A DNA stretch of 64,000 nucleotides from Ursus arctos (Eukaryota; Chordata; Mammalia; Carnivora; Ursidae): positions 5,840,501 through 5,904,500 of the forward strand of contig NW_026622919.1 of assembly GCF_023065955.2 (NCBI RefSeq). The letters run 5' to 3'. A program made the translations under genes and the position numbers. Below the pieces are notes generated by a model that saw only the letters and a program-made list of their open reading frames with translations, was not told the DNA's origin and did no database searches. This document shows, piece after piece, positions 44,471-56,518 of the stretch. Numbering within the stretch: the first letter of the stretch is position 1; each line of letters starts with the position of its first letter.

Positions 44471-44649
44471 AAAGAAGATTTTATTTATTCATTTGAGAGA
44501 GACAGAGAGAAAGAGAGAGTGTGAGCAGGGGGGAGAAATAGAGGGGGAAGCAGACTCCCCACTGAGCTGGAAGCTCAATCCCAGGACCCAGAGATCATGA
44601 CCTGAGCCAAAGGCAGATGCTTAACCATTTGAGCCACCCAGGTGTCCCT
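44471..44649 (-). repeat. Can-SINE, inverted relative to its neighbour
   Basis: AAGATTTTATTTATTCATTT ... TTTGAGCCACCCAGGTGTCC. It starts within six bases of the preceding SINE's tail. Confidence 0.92.
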
Positions 44650-44821
44650 AAACAAATAAAATCTTAGAAAGAAGCAGCAATAGCCACCACAAGGCCCAAG
44701 CAGTACACTTAGGAAAGCTTCAGAGAGAGAAGAGGGAGGACAACCCAAGCAAGAACTAGAGAAGTCTCAACAAAGGCACCAACGAAGAAAAGCATGGAGC
44801 CTTTTTGAAAGATGGTTTTCT

Positions 44822-44964
44822 GAGGCGCCTACGTGGCTCGCTTGGTTAAGCGTCCGACTCTTGATCTCAGCTCAGGTCTTGACCTCAGGGTCGTGAGTTC
44901 AAGCCCCCATTGGGCTCCACGTTGGGCGTGAAACCTGCTAAAAAAAGAAAAAAAAAAAAAAAAA
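44822..44964 (+). repeat. Can-SINE, short form
   Basis: GGCGCCTACGTGGCTCGCTT head, GGGTCGTGAGTTCAAGCCCC, long A tail. TSD GAAAGATGGT at 44807-44816 and 44965-44974. Confidence 0.9.
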
Positions 44965-45523
44965 GAAAGATGGTGATCTGATCTGTTCAATCAGAGCAGA
45001 AGGCCTGAGGGAGAGAGAAGAAATGAAGGAAAACCTCAAGCAGGGAATAGGGGGCCAAAATGCACAGGTGTATGAAGGCCAAAACAAAGTGACCCCAGGG
45101 AGTCACTAAGTTTCCTGAGTGGGTCCCAGTATTTTAAGAGGGTAGAGAATGGATCAGAGGGGGAAGGGAAAGAAATTACAGGCAGAAGAAGTAGAAGAAA
45201 ATTATAGTAATCTTGGTTTGCCATGACAAGTCTCTAGACAAGGGCAGCATAGTAGCCATGAAAACAAAGGGATGGATGCTTCCTGCTGCCAAGACCAGAA
45301 CCAGCATCAGAAAGAGCTAAGGGGGTGCCCAAGGTTCGGGTTGAGGGCGAGCTGAGGAGTTGGCTGTCCTTGTAATTCCTTCCAACACAACCGTCACTAG
45401 CTGTGCTTTCCACCGAAAACGCAATGGGATGGGCTGGTATTCATATAAGTTGCTGTGCCCAAACGGACTGACGGATTGATGTTCAGCTGGAGGGAGGTTT
45501 TTAATAACAAGCCTCAGGGTTCT

Positions 45524-45725
45524 TTTTTTTTTTTTTTTAGATTTTTATTTATTTATTCGACAGAGATAGAGACAGCCAGCGAGAGAGGGAACACAAGCAG
45601 GGGGAGTGGGAGACGAAGAAGCAGGCTCATAGCGGAAGAGCCTGATGTGGGGTTCGATCCCATAATGCTGGGATCACGCCCTGAGCTGAAGGCAGACGCT
45701 TAACCGCTGTGCCACCCAGGCGCCC
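45524..45725 (-). repeat. Can-SINE
   Basis: Poly-T, ATTTATTTATTCGACAGAGA ... GCCACCCAGGCGCCC. Perfect 15-bp TSD AAGCCTCAGGGTTCT at 45509-45523 and 45726-45740. Confidence 0.95.
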
Positions 45726-46139
45726 AAGCCTCAGGGTTCTATCCTTGGTAGCATCATAATCAATATTTTTATCAATGACTTACTCCGGGGGGCAGACCAG
45801 GACTCAACATGAGCGATACCTTTTACGTAATTAGAGCTGTATAGAGGAAATAGGAGAGGCTGCCCTGAGTGGCAATGAGCTCCCCAGTACTACAGGGATC
45901 CAAGCAGAGGCTGGGAAATTATGGAGATAATAAATACATCAGGTAGCAAATACGAGATAACCTTTTGTGACGTCTTCTAACCCTGAGAGACAAGGAGATC
46001 AAGAAATCCAGCAGCTTCTACACATGAAAAGATGCTCAGCCCCACTTGTAACAAGCGACATTCACGTTAGACTCCCCCAAGAGAACAAAGTTTGGAAGGC
46101 CTTCGCCACCCCACTTCAAGGTTTATAAAGCCACGTCAT

Positions 46140-47098
46140 TAAGGCAATGCGGTATTGACCTGGTAACAGGAAATCCAAAAATAGATCCAGATATATATTG
46201 TCAATTGATTTTTGAGAAGGCTGCAAAGGGAGCTCGGTGGAGAGAAGGTAGTCTTTTCAACAGACTGCACTGGAAAAATTGAACATTCGGATTAAAAAAA
46301 AAAAAGAACTTGGAAATAAAGCTCTCACTCTGTACAAAAATTAACTAAAAATGGGTCCTACACCTAATGTAAAACTGTAAGAAAATATAGGAGAAAACCT
46401 TGGCGACTTTGGTTTAGATTTCTTCAATATCAAAAGAACAACTCACGAAAGAAAAAATTAAGTTGGAACTGAGTGGCTGGGGACAAGAGTGGGAGGGGAG
46501 AAAGTTGACTGTATGTATTTTTGTACCTTTTGATTTTCAAACCATGTGAATGTATCAAATATATCTTTAGAAAGTTAGCAACCTCTCACTTCTGGATACG
46601 TGCCCAAATGAAGTGAAAACAGGGACTCCAACAACTCTTTGTACACTCACGTTCACAGCCGCATTAGTCACAGTAGCCAAAAGCTTGGCAGCAACCCAAG
46701 TGCCCACCAGCAGATGAATGGACAAATAAAGTGTGGTCGACCATACAAAGGAATATTACTCAGCCTTAAAAAAGGAAGAATATTCTGCTACATGCTATGA
46801 CACGGATAAACCTTAATGACCTTACACTAAGGACAAATGTTGTATGATTCCTGTTACTTGAGGTTCCTGGACTAAGCAAATTCATACAGACAGCAAGTAG
46901 AACGGTGGTTGCCAGGGACTGGGGACAGGAGGGGAAATGAGGATGTAGCGCTAATGGGGCAGAGTCCCAGTCTGGGCAGATGAAAAAGTTCTGGAGATGG
47001 AAGGGGGGAAGGTTGCACAATGTTATGTACTTCATGCCACTGAACTGGTTAAAATGGTCGGTTTTATGTTATGCGTATTTTACCACAATAACAAAAAA
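46140..47098 (+). repeat. L1 3' fragment
   Basis: CAATGCGGTATTGACCTGGT (ORF2 region), ACTTCTGGATACGTGCCCAA, CACCAGCAGATGAATGGACA and AAAGGAATATTACTCAGCCT are typical old L1 3' landmarks. ORF2 is not open. Confidence 0.85.
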
Positions 47099-47099
47099 A

Positions 47100-49760
47100 T
47101 CACTAACTTCTGATTCTGGTTTTGCAGTTAGCTCTGGCTTACGTTACTAAGCAATATTCTCCCCTTTAAGGATATAGATGCTTTTTCAAACACACCTTTG
47201 ATTTTTTCTCCAGTATATATCTTTTCCAAGTATCTCCCAATAGTTTTCTGTTCACCTCACTACTAAGTGATATTGCTATCACGAATCTCTTTCTCAAAAG
47301 GATCCCGAAATTAAGAAAACTGGGTTCATATAATTACACTGAGATTTCTGGCTGCTGTAAGCCCTGACAGGGTCTCCTTCCCTTGGGCACCCCCGACTCC
47401 CCTCCCACTTGGGTCTCTGGGGCTAAGGAAACCCAAAGCAATCAGTGTAAGACGGGCCCAGCTTGAGGCAGGCATCCTGCCGGGGTCTAAATGTGGCTCT
47501 TACCCTACTTGCCATGCCACGTGACCAATACTGTTTACTACTGTCTCAGCAGCCACAGGCAAACCTTATTATTACACAAACCCCTGATCACCAAACCACA
47601 TATTCTGGCTGGCGGGTCAGTTCCGGAAGAAAAACATTCCTGCTACAGCTTTGGCCTACCCTTTAGGTTCACCTGTGCTACTAGAAACAAATCCAGGCTT
47701 GGAAATCAGGGTTCAAACAATATTTTTAAAGGAACCTAGCTTTTAGGTAAAGAAAGACACTCTCAAGGAAACACTGACACAATAACAATATAAAAAATAT
47801 TGACACACATTTACCAGTGGAGAAGTGCCAACCATGACCTAGAACCTTCTCACTTAAACGCCGGGAATGGATTTAGAGGCTTTGTGTCTTTCCAACTTGG
47901 ACTGCTTTAAGAGTTCATCCTCCACTCACCAGGTAAGGCTCAAGCCTCCAGTATAGGTAATATTTACATTAGCGCTCCTCCCCCTCCAGATAGAAATTGT
48001 TTCCCAAGCCCAACATTAGGGAAAGAGCAGTAGGAAAGAACCAAAGGATGGTGACCTTCACTTCTCATTAGTTCGGGGGAGTTAAGCTTTCCAAAAGGCT
48101 GATTCTCAACACTTGGAGCTGGCACTCCCTAGCAACTCCTCAAAATAGAAATGTGAAGGGCTTTCTGTTTTCCTCCATCTCACCGCCCAGCCCTGGCTCT
48201 CCCAGTCTAATCTTCTGATGTTGGGTCACCACAAAAACAAGGGGCAGGGTAGGGGTGGGGGGAAGTTCAAGGGCAGTTAACTCTCAATTATTTGGCCGCT
48301 GATTATCAAGGGGATGGTGTGTACTTCACCTCCCTGGTCAAGGAACTGCTCTGTGGTATCCACCAGTTTCTCTGTTTGAAATTCTAACAAAAAGAACCAA
48401 TGAACAAGGAAGTGAAAGCTAACACAGCAGCTAAAATAAGACTTCAGAGAATTTGTGGATTTTATTTGAACACGCTGCCCCTGTTCCAGGGTTAATAATA
48501 GGCTACATTCTGATGTGTTCTGATCTGCAGAGTGATTTGCAAACTTTTTTATTCCATGGACCATTTTTATTTGACTCTAGATGATGAACCTTACCTGTGC
48601 CATTGCATTAAAAAAAAAAATTAAAACTACCTGTTAGAATACTAAGATCAGCCCTTCTTTTGCCAAGATTACCATAAAGACATACCAAAGTGGTATTTCT
48701 TCTTCCTTCCATGGTTCTCAAGCTTTTTCTGCCTCCACACTGTTCTTATACAAGACCCATCCCCATTAATAACACTACGACAATACTACAATTGTTCCCG
48801 AAAAAACGGAGGAAGAGGCTACCTTGCTCTGACTCCCTGCCTTCCTGCCCTCTCAACTGAGAATCACTGAAATCATTTCACCCCAAAACATATAGAAAGG
48901 CCACAATAAATACTAATACAAGAAATCAGCCAGGGAACTCCCTGCTGGTTCCTTACAAATAATGAATGCACAAATGTATTAAGAACCTAGTAAGCGCTAG
49001 CCCCCCTGCCATATATACCTAGAGACAGAGATCCTCCCCATACCACCTCCAACGCAAGCACTCACTCCACATGGAGCTCAGAGAAGTTAAGGAACTTGAT
49101 TTTGCAATCACACCTAGAAAACAACTGATCTGGTGGACCAAGAACTAGACTTCAGAGTTCCAGTCCTGGCTCCAGGTGACCCTGGCCCTGCCCCTCTGCC
49201 TCTCCCAAAAGTTACTCTCCACCCTTGTAAAATAAAAACGTGAAAACTCCTCCCTCCCCACTTCCACCGTCTAAGAGGCCCCATGGAAAGACTGAAGTAT
49301 GTCGCTAAAGCTGAGTGTGTTGGACGAAGCATGAGAAAACTCTCATCTCCTCTGATGCAAAAATCACAGGCTTGAAGGAAAACAGATTCAGTACAAAGCT
49401 CCCTCCTTTTTTCCCCTAGAGCCACACAAAAACTCGGAAGTGAGGGTGGGATGTAGCAGCACGTGACCAAATCAACCAACACGCCAAAGTGCAGCCTGTG
49501 GTTCCACACCAATGAAAGAAGGGCAGGGTTTTTCCCTGGCATCTGGCGCCGGGCACCCGGCAGCCTCACACCGTGGCATGCGAGGGACTGCGAGACTGCA
49601 CTTCTGGGGTGTGCGGCAGGGGACGGAGGGCACAGCGCACAGCGCGGCACTCGGTGTGCAGGATGGCAAGTACGTTCCTATAGTTGCTTCTAAGGAGTCT
49701 TTAAACGTTTCTGGAAAGACGGAAAGAAAAGAAAAGGGGGGGGGGGGGAAGGCAGGGCAC
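47100..49760. other. TMEM94 first-intron sequence, nothing recognised
   Basis: AT-rich to neutral intronic sequence. No exon with convincing coding character, RNA gene or named repeat seen. A G homopolymer at 49738-49748 borders the CpG island. Confidence 0.45.
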
Positions 49761-49779
49761 GTTCCAACTGCACCGTCGC

Positions 49780-50470
49780 CGCTCAGGGTTAAGGCCCTTT
49801 GGCTCCATCCACCTGGACACGGGACGTGGTCAGCACGAGGGCCCAGGCAGCAGCTGAGCGCGCGCAAGGGGGACAACGGTCTGAACTGGGGCCGGGGGTG
49901 CGGGCCCCCAGAGGCCGGTAAATACGCCGGGCGTCGGCGGAGAAAGCCCCCTGAGCCGGGGCCCAGACACCACAACCTTGGGACGGGGATTCATTGTTGG
50001 CAGGAGGCTTCGATGTGACGCGGGACCCCCAAGGGGTCAAGCCAGGACCGAGGGCAAGTGTGAGCACCTGAGGAAAGGAAACGGCCACGAGCTGGAGGCA
50101 AAGCCCGTCCCTTGACTCCCCCTTCGAAGAGATCCCCCGAGGCCATTTCTTGGGTGCAGACCCCAGACTCCTCTCTCCTTGGCCAAGAATCCAGAGAGCG
50201 TGGAAGGCCGAGCCCCACGCCCCCTTGCTTCCCTGCTCCCCTTGCTTCGGGCCACGGGCCTTCTCGTACTTACCAGGGCCCGGGGGGCTGTCTTCCTCGC
50301 CCGCGTCCTCTTCCCTCCCTGCCCCCTCCTCACTTCGCGTCCCCTCCTTCAGGGGCCGCGGCCATGTCCGTTGCTGGCAACTCTAAGGGGGCTTGCCTCC
50401 CTTCTCGGACAACCGAGACGCCGCTAGCAGGCTAAGGTTCTGGACACCGATTGGTGGAAATCCGAGAGGG
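49780..50470 (-). promoter_or_regulatory. TMEM94: CpG island and probable main TMEM94 promoter with first exon
   Basis: A GC- and CpG-rich segment. On the minus strand a CCAAT box is read at 50454-50450, then a segment containing ATGGCCGCGGCCCCTGAAGG (ATG at 50365) that ends at a donor GCGAA|GTGAGG (50334/50333). It lies about 10 kb upstream of the exon with the canonical TMEM94 start, as expected for its first exon. Transcription start is probably 50370-50420. Confidence 0.6.
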
Positions 50471-50479
50471 GTGGAGATT

Positions 50480-52260
50480 CCTGGCTTCTTACTGGCTGCG
50501 GGGCGCACTAGACTGTAGCTGAAGCAGTCCCTCTGGGAGCCTGGCGGAATTAAAGGCCGAGTGATGCCGGCGGGAGAGTAGGGACCCACTGTCCATCCAT
50601 GGGTGTGTTGCTCCGGCGCTTTCAGGTGCAGAGGTCCTGATTAGAGGCGAGGGCAACGGTTTCCACCTCAATTACTTTTCCTACGTATATCCTAAAAAGA
50701 TAGAGCCCCGCCCAAGCCGCCTTTTTTCTTCTTAAAATCAGCCCTTTTGTAGAACGCCAGTATCTCTTCTTCTGAGCTCCCTTCTTGTTGCTGTGAACAA
50801 ATGCCTAGAGACACGTCGCTCAGAGACCTCGGAGAGAGTCCCTCAGAGACTAGTACTGCAACCAAACCAAAGCTGGAGAACCTAAGGCAAAGCTTCAGTT
50901 TTCCCTTCAGCTCAGCTGTACTCTAAAGGGAAAAACAAGTTTAAAAAAAAATTTTTTTTTTTCTAGATAATTAGAGAAATCGCTTGGGAGAGCTCTCTTG
51001 GGAAAACAAAGCAAGCCTGTGTCAGTATTTACTTCAGTTTTCCCAGAGATGGAAATCTGGAGACTTGGGTTTTTGTGCTTTGTTTTTCAATCTGTTTATA
51101 AAATCGGAAGAGGGTCATGGCTGGCCCTGGGAAGTAAGAGCCCCTTTCCCCTATTAATTAATTTAATTATGTAATTAAAATCTCTCTTCTCAGCTGAACA
51201 GGAAGATATTTTGGTACCTAATCTTGTATGTTTTAACTGTTCTAGCAGTTGCTGAAAACAGTGATAGAATGATGTTACCTTTCTGCACACAAAAATTTGC
51301 AGTTTATCTTTGCAAATAGGTATCTATCTATACAGAGAGATCTCTGGGTCTCTCTGCCTGACATTCAAACATCCTCATAAATCAACTCAGACATATGTTT
51401 CCAGGCTCATTCCCCACGGGCCAAACTATTCCTGCAGCCATGTAGCTTGACCATCTCCTAAATGCATCTGGGACCCTCCCACCTCTGCTCTTTGGCCCAA
51501 GAGGTTCCTACCCTTTAAAGTTTCTTTCCTCCCAAAGAAGCCAACCTTCAAATACACGCCCATCCTGAAAATTCACCTCCAGGGCTCCCTGCCCCAAAGC
51601 CTTGCCTGACTTTTAGTCATTGAAATTCTCTCTCCAGTGCTGTGCCTCTTTGTGTCTCCATCACCACCTTTACAAAAGTAATGCTTTGTACGGTATTGTT
51701 TTTGTAAGACCTGAAGCACCCTAAAGGCGGCTGGCTAGCTTATCCTGGCAGTCCCCACAGCACCTTACTCAGGGCCTGTACCTGGTAAACGTTTGCTGAA
51801 TTGAACTAGCCAATTGCCGGTGCCTCATCTTTCCACTTCATCCCAGAAGGTTCACATGGCTGCATTTGGAAGGTGAACAAATGTAACATAGTCATCCTGC
51901 CGTGCTCCACCTTGGACCCCAGTGGCCTCTGGCCACACTTGTTTCTCTGCTCCACTGGGTTTTTTGACTATCACTCAACAACCTCAAACTGTGTGCCTCC
52001 CAGTTTCAGGGGCTGTGCTACAATCCTTCACCTCTGACCATCCCCTCTGTCAGCACCCCCAGGCATAAAACTCTGCCGAAGAAGTAAATCAAGCCCAAAC
52101 AGGCCAGTGCACCCAGTCTAAGTTCACCCTGACAAGACTTTTTTTGCAGCTCTGAGGTCCCCGTGGCCATGTCTTGATGGCTGTCTAGCAATACCAGGCA
52201 GCCGTACCAATCCTTCATTTTTCTGGAGCCTCTTCTGTCTCCATACCAAAATAACCTTGA
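50480..52260. other. Intergenic sequence; one L2-like stretch
   Basis: No gene is supported. 51480-51815 has reverse L2-like landmarks (CTCCAGGGCTCCCTGCCCCA ... GTAAACGTTTGCTGAATTGA). The rest is unrecognised. Confidence 0.45.
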
Positions 52261-52266
52261 GGTGAG

Positions 52267-52475
52267 GGGCGCCTGGGTGGCTCAGTCGGTTAAGTAGCCA
52301 ACTCTTGATTTCGACGCAGATCATGATCTCAGGGTCATGAGATCGATCCTCGCTTTGGGCTCTGCGCTCAAGCGTGGAGTCCGCTTGAGATTCTCTCTCT
52401 CCATCTGCCCTTCCCCCTGCGCATGCGCGCGCGCTCTCTCTCTCTCAAATAAATAAATCTTAAAAAAATAATAAA
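52267..52475 (+). repeat. Can-SINE
   Basis: GGGCGCCTGGGTGGCTCAGT head, GCATGCGCGCGCGCTCTCTC, AAATAAATAAATCTTAAAAA tail. Confidence 0.95.
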
Positions 52476-52848
52476 CTCAACGGGGAAACCAAGGCCTTCC
52501 AGTGGAGATTCCTCATCTACTTCTATTTCTTCCTCAACATTCCCCCCCAAAACACAGATCCCCTCTTCCTTTCCCCATCTGCATCCTCAGTCCCTTCCCC
52601 TACCTCAGCCTCACATGCTCTCTCCCATCCCCAGGCCTCAGCTTATTCTGTTCACTGGGCCTGAAATGCCTCTCACCTCCTTTCCTCCTAGCTAACACCC
52701 TGTCACCCTTGATGATGATGACCCTCTCTCTTTGCTCCTCATTCCCTCAAATAACTGTATCCCTTCACTTATCACATTATTTTCTGTCTTTGACAGGAAG
52801 GTAATATTAATAATGCATTAGTGTCAACTATATATACTTCAGTTGGAG

Positions 52849-53033
52849 GGGCGCCTGGGAGGTGCAGTTGGTTGAGTGTCTCCCTTCCGTTCAGGTCATG
52901 ATCTCAGGGTCCTGGGATCGAGCCCTGCATTGGGCTCCCCGCTCAGCAGGGAGTCTGCTTCTCCCTCTCCCCCCGCTCCTCTCCCCACTCATGCTCGTGC
53001 TCTCAAATAAATAAATAAATAAATAAATAAATG
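52849..53033 (+). repeat. Can-SINE with (AAAT)n tail
   Basis: GGGCGCCTGGGAGGTGCAGT head, seven AAAT units near 53005-53032. Confidence 0.95.
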
Positions 53034-53039
53034 AGTGCA

Positions 53040-54030
53040 GGAGCAAGTGAAAAGAGAAGAGCCAGGATGGTATGAATTTGAGAAGAGGTGGAGAAGTTTG
53101 GAGCGACAGGAGAGAGAAGCTTTAGGGCAGAGTGAGAAATACCTTGGGTGAATAGGTGAAATACCTTTCCCCTATTATTCTGATGCTGTATGATGATCAG
53201 CGATCAGGGAAACCTAATAGGTAAAGACAGAATTCTCCTCAACAGACAGGAGAAGGGAAAGAGAAATGAACGATAGGATTTTAAGAAGGTTTCTTATAAA
53301 TCATTTATGTAATTCCCCCGGTGGCATTTTTCTCGAGAGACTGCAATGAGATTTGAAGTTGCTTTTGCGATTATTTTTGGATGCCAACTAACATTTCTTT
53401 GCTATGATTCTGTACAGAGACTGGACATATCCATCGCAAGGCTTCATATAGTTAATAGTAGTATCTATTTCTGTGCCATTTCTCTTCCTGTGAGTCCCTC
53501 GAGTCCAAGGACTGTGTCTTATGCATCTTTGTGTCACAGTTGATTAACGAAGTGCCTGGCACACCGCAGATGTCTGACAAATGTTTTTTTGAGTAAATGA
53601 ACTGATGTCCAATTATCCTCTTTCTCTAGCCTCTTCATTTGCTTCCTTCTATCGGCTCTTTTCCCCCAGTTGTTCTCTCCTTAAAACAAAAGGTGAGGGG
53701 CAGGAGAGGGAAAAGGGAAGGAGAAGGGGAGCCCTTCCACACTAAATGGTCTGGTCTGTGTGACACCCCTCTGCCATATAGCTAATGAGTCCGCAGCAAG
53801 AAGCTCCCGCTCCTGCAGTGTAATGTCTCTGTTATATTAGCCGGTGTAGTAACACCTAGTGAGTCCACCTTAGCCATTACAGCGGACAGACAAGCACTGC
53901 TTCCTTTGTTTTGTGACCCTGTGGAGTATTTAAGAGATACAGCTGAAAATTTCAATGCCATTTGACTTTAAGAGACATGTTGCAGATGTTGTTAAATCAG
54001 CCTTTGAAACTGACCAACAGCATCATACTC
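53040..54030. other. Intergenic AT-rich sequence
   Basis: No gene seen. It ends in an L2-like AGTGCCTGGCACACCGCAGA stretch (53480-53605), then 53750-54000 is unique, low-CpG sequence without repeat landmarks. Confidence 0.4.
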
Positions 54031-54850
54031 TTAAGTGCTGATATTCTAATGAAGGAGACAAGGTGTTAAACAAAGAATTACATCATCAGAAGTGTACAAA
54101 GTGCAGCAAACAAGCATCTCTAGTGGGATCCTGGCATCTCGGGTGGCTGGGGCAGGCTTTCCTCAAGAAATAATATTTAAGCTGAAATCTGAAGGACGAC
54201 TACAAGTTAGTCAGACAAAGGGAATGAAGACGAGCACCACAGAGGGGAGGAGGCACGTGTAAAGGCCCCAAGGAAGAGAGACCAAGGAACTGAAGGGGAA
54301 TTCCTGCATGAGTGGATCAGAGGAGGGGGAGAGCAGAGCCGTGGAGACAAAGCCAGAGGCATCAGGGGTGGGGCGGCAGCTCTTGTGGGGTCTTCTGCAG
54401 CACTGCAGATGCTGAGGCTGTATTCTGAGGGCTCTGAAAAGCTCTTGGAAGGTTTTTGTTGTTTTTGTCAGTAATCTCTACACTGGACAAGGGGCTCAAA
54501 CTCACGACCCCGAAGTCAAGAGTTGCCTACTCTACCCGCAGAGCCACCCAGGCACTCCTCTCTTAGAGCGTTTTAAACAACAGAGTACCATGGTCTGATT
54601 GGCTGCCGAGTGGGGAATGGATTGTAGCGAAGCAAGAGCAGCTTGCAGAAGCCCAGGGAGAAGACTTGGCTGCGATCTGCTCAACGTAGCCCCTGTGCTA
54701 AGGTGGTAGCAGCCTGGGTGGCAAGGAGGAGAAGTCTTCAAGGGATATTTAGCAGGTAGACTAGGCAAAAGGTAGCGACTGATGGGACGGAAGGTCTGGG
54801 GAGAAAGAGGGAGGGATGACTCCCAGGTTTCTACACGCTGGACCTCATAT
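54030..54850 (+). repeat. L2-derived sequence, interrupted by a SINE relic
   Basis: AATGAAGGAGACAAGGTGTT, GGCACGTGTAAAGGCCCCAA and AACAGAGTACCATGGTCTGA then TTGGCTGCCGAGTGGGGAAT follow the same order as other L2 pieces here. A SINE relic sits at 54470-54558. Confidence 0.5.
54470..54558 (-). repeat. Short Can-SINE relic
   Basis: GGGGCTCAAACTCACGACCC ... CAGAGCCACCCAGGCACTCC is the tRNA-like head, reversed. Confidence 0.8.
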
Positions 54851-55123
54851 GGTGTCAGTTCTAATGGCACGGTGCTTCTGTTCAGCTCCAGAAGCCTCAA
54901 CACGGCCAATTCAGAGCAAAGCACTGAACAAAGCACCATCCAGAAGACATTCTTGACTGTTTATGAGACTTCACTTCTAGACGCAGATCTGAGACGTGAG
55001 TCTGAGAACCTAAGTAACTCCGCAGGACCCATGCAGGTTTTGAACACGCTCCTCCCCCTGCACTAGAGTATCCTCCCTCCCAGCGCTAGCCTTCACACCT
55101 AATCATTCTTTAAAGGCAGCAGG

Positions 55124-55362
55124 GGTGCCTGGTGGCTCAGTCGGTGGAGCGGTTGAGTATCTGACTCTTGATTTCGGGACCCCGAGATCAAGACCTGAGC
55201 CGAAATCAAGAGAGGCTCAGTCGGTTAAGCGTCTGCCTTCCGCTCAGGTCATGATCCCAGAGTTCTCAGCAGGGAGCCTGCTTCTCCCTCTCCCTCTGCT
55301 GTTCCCCCTGCTTGTGCTCTCTCACTCTCTCTCTCAAAAAAATAAAAATTTTAAAAAACTTA
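55124..55362 (+). repeat. Rearranged Can-SINE with internal palindrome
   Basis: Head GGGTGCCTGGTGGCTCAGTC, then a 13-bp perfect inverted repeat (CTCTTGATTTCGG 55165-55177 / CCGAAATCAAGAG 55200-55212), then a second head portion AGGCTCAGTCGGTTAAGCGT and a normal CT-rich body and A tail. Two heads, one body. Confidence 0.85.
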
Positions 55363-55959
55363 CACAATGTTATATGCCAATCATATCTCAATATTTTTAA
55401 GGAAAAAAATAGAATAGGCTAAATCATGAAATGGGTTATCTATCAGGGTCATGGTAGAACTTCAAGTAGACTCTAAGATGTGAGGTCACAGATTATTGCC
55501 AGATGGCTTGAGCTACAAAAAGGAATTTTCATGAGGAAAAAGGGGGAATGGTCTGGAAACAGGCACAAAAGGAAAACTGTGCTCTGCTTCTGAACCCCAA
55601 CGTACTTGGATTTGGGAAAAGTGCTCCCTCGGCTCAGAGGCTACAGGAGAAGCGGACTTTTCATGGGAAAGCCACTCCTCAAGGCAAGGAAGGAGATAGC
55701 AAGAGAGTTCTTTGAAGATCCCGAGGCTGTTGGAGATTTTCCTCCAAAGAAACCAGGGCTTGTCACAGCACAGGAGGAAGCGATGGAGGGCGACAGCAGG
55801 GGAAGGAAGAAGCCATGAGCAAAAGGCCCAGAAGAGGGGGATAGGTGACAGGGTCAGACATTTGGGGTGCTGAGAACTGGAAATTGAAGCTCAGGGAAAT
55901 CACCTGAGCTGCCAATTCTTTGGGGGGGTTTTATATTTTTTCAATTATTATTATTATTA

Positions 55960-56245
55960 TTATTTTTAAGTAGGCTCCAGGGTGCCTGGGTGGCTCAGTC
56001 GATTAAGCGTCTGCCTCTGGCTCAGGTCATGATCCCAGGGTCCTGTGATGGAGCCCTGTGTCTGGCTCCCTGCTCAGCAGGGAGCCTGCTTCTGAACCCT
56101 CTCCTCCCAGCTCCTGCTCTCTCTCATAAATAAATAAAATCTTTTTTAAAATAAATAAAGTAGGCTCCATGCCCAACATGAGGCTTGAACTCATGACCTT
56201 GAGATCAAGAGTCACATGCTCTACTGACTGAGCCAGCCAGGTGCC
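55960..56245 (-). repeat. Older Can-SINE split by a younger one
   Basis: Reverse-oriented relic whose halves (TTTTAAGTAGGCTCCA ending at about 55979, and AAGTAGGCTCCATGCCCAAC to AGCCAGCCAGGTGCCTC, 56158-56246) flank the plus-strand SINE at 55980-56157. The shared AAGTAGGCTCCA is the TSD. Confidence 0.85.
55980..56157 (+). repeat. Can-SINE nested inside an older Can-SINE
   Basis: GGGTGCCTGGGTGGCTCAGT head, CTCATAAATAAATAAAATCT tail, inserted into the relic around it. Confidence 0.92.
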
Positions 56246-56254
56246 TCTAAAGTT

Positions 56255-56360
56255 TGTTTTTTTTTTTTTAAGTAATCTCTATGCTCAATGTGGGCCTTCA
56301 CCCCACAACCCTGAGATCAAGAGTCATGGGCTCCACTGAGCCAGAGCCAGCCAGGCACCC
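56255..56360 (-). repeat. Short Can-SINE relic
   Basis: Poly-T, AAGTAATCTCTATGCTCAAT ... CAGAGCCAGCCAGGCACCCA. Confidence 0.8.
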
Positions 56361-56518
56361 AGAGCTGTCAGTTCTTTAGTGGGTAGTTCCTACTACCCTC
56401 AGCCTCCTCGGCTGGCAAAAGCCTTTTGCCTCTAAGTTGTGAGTGATATTTTTAGGAGAAGCTGCTCCTGTAATGTCTGCAACAAGTCAGAATGATGTCT
56501 CACTGATGAGGGCCTTTT

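Noticed and set aside
55606..55818. Small 70-codon open frame (MDLGKVLPRLRGYRR...)
   Set aside because: Single-exon, no family resemblance, in repeat-rich intergenic sequence, and no promoter or poly(A) context.
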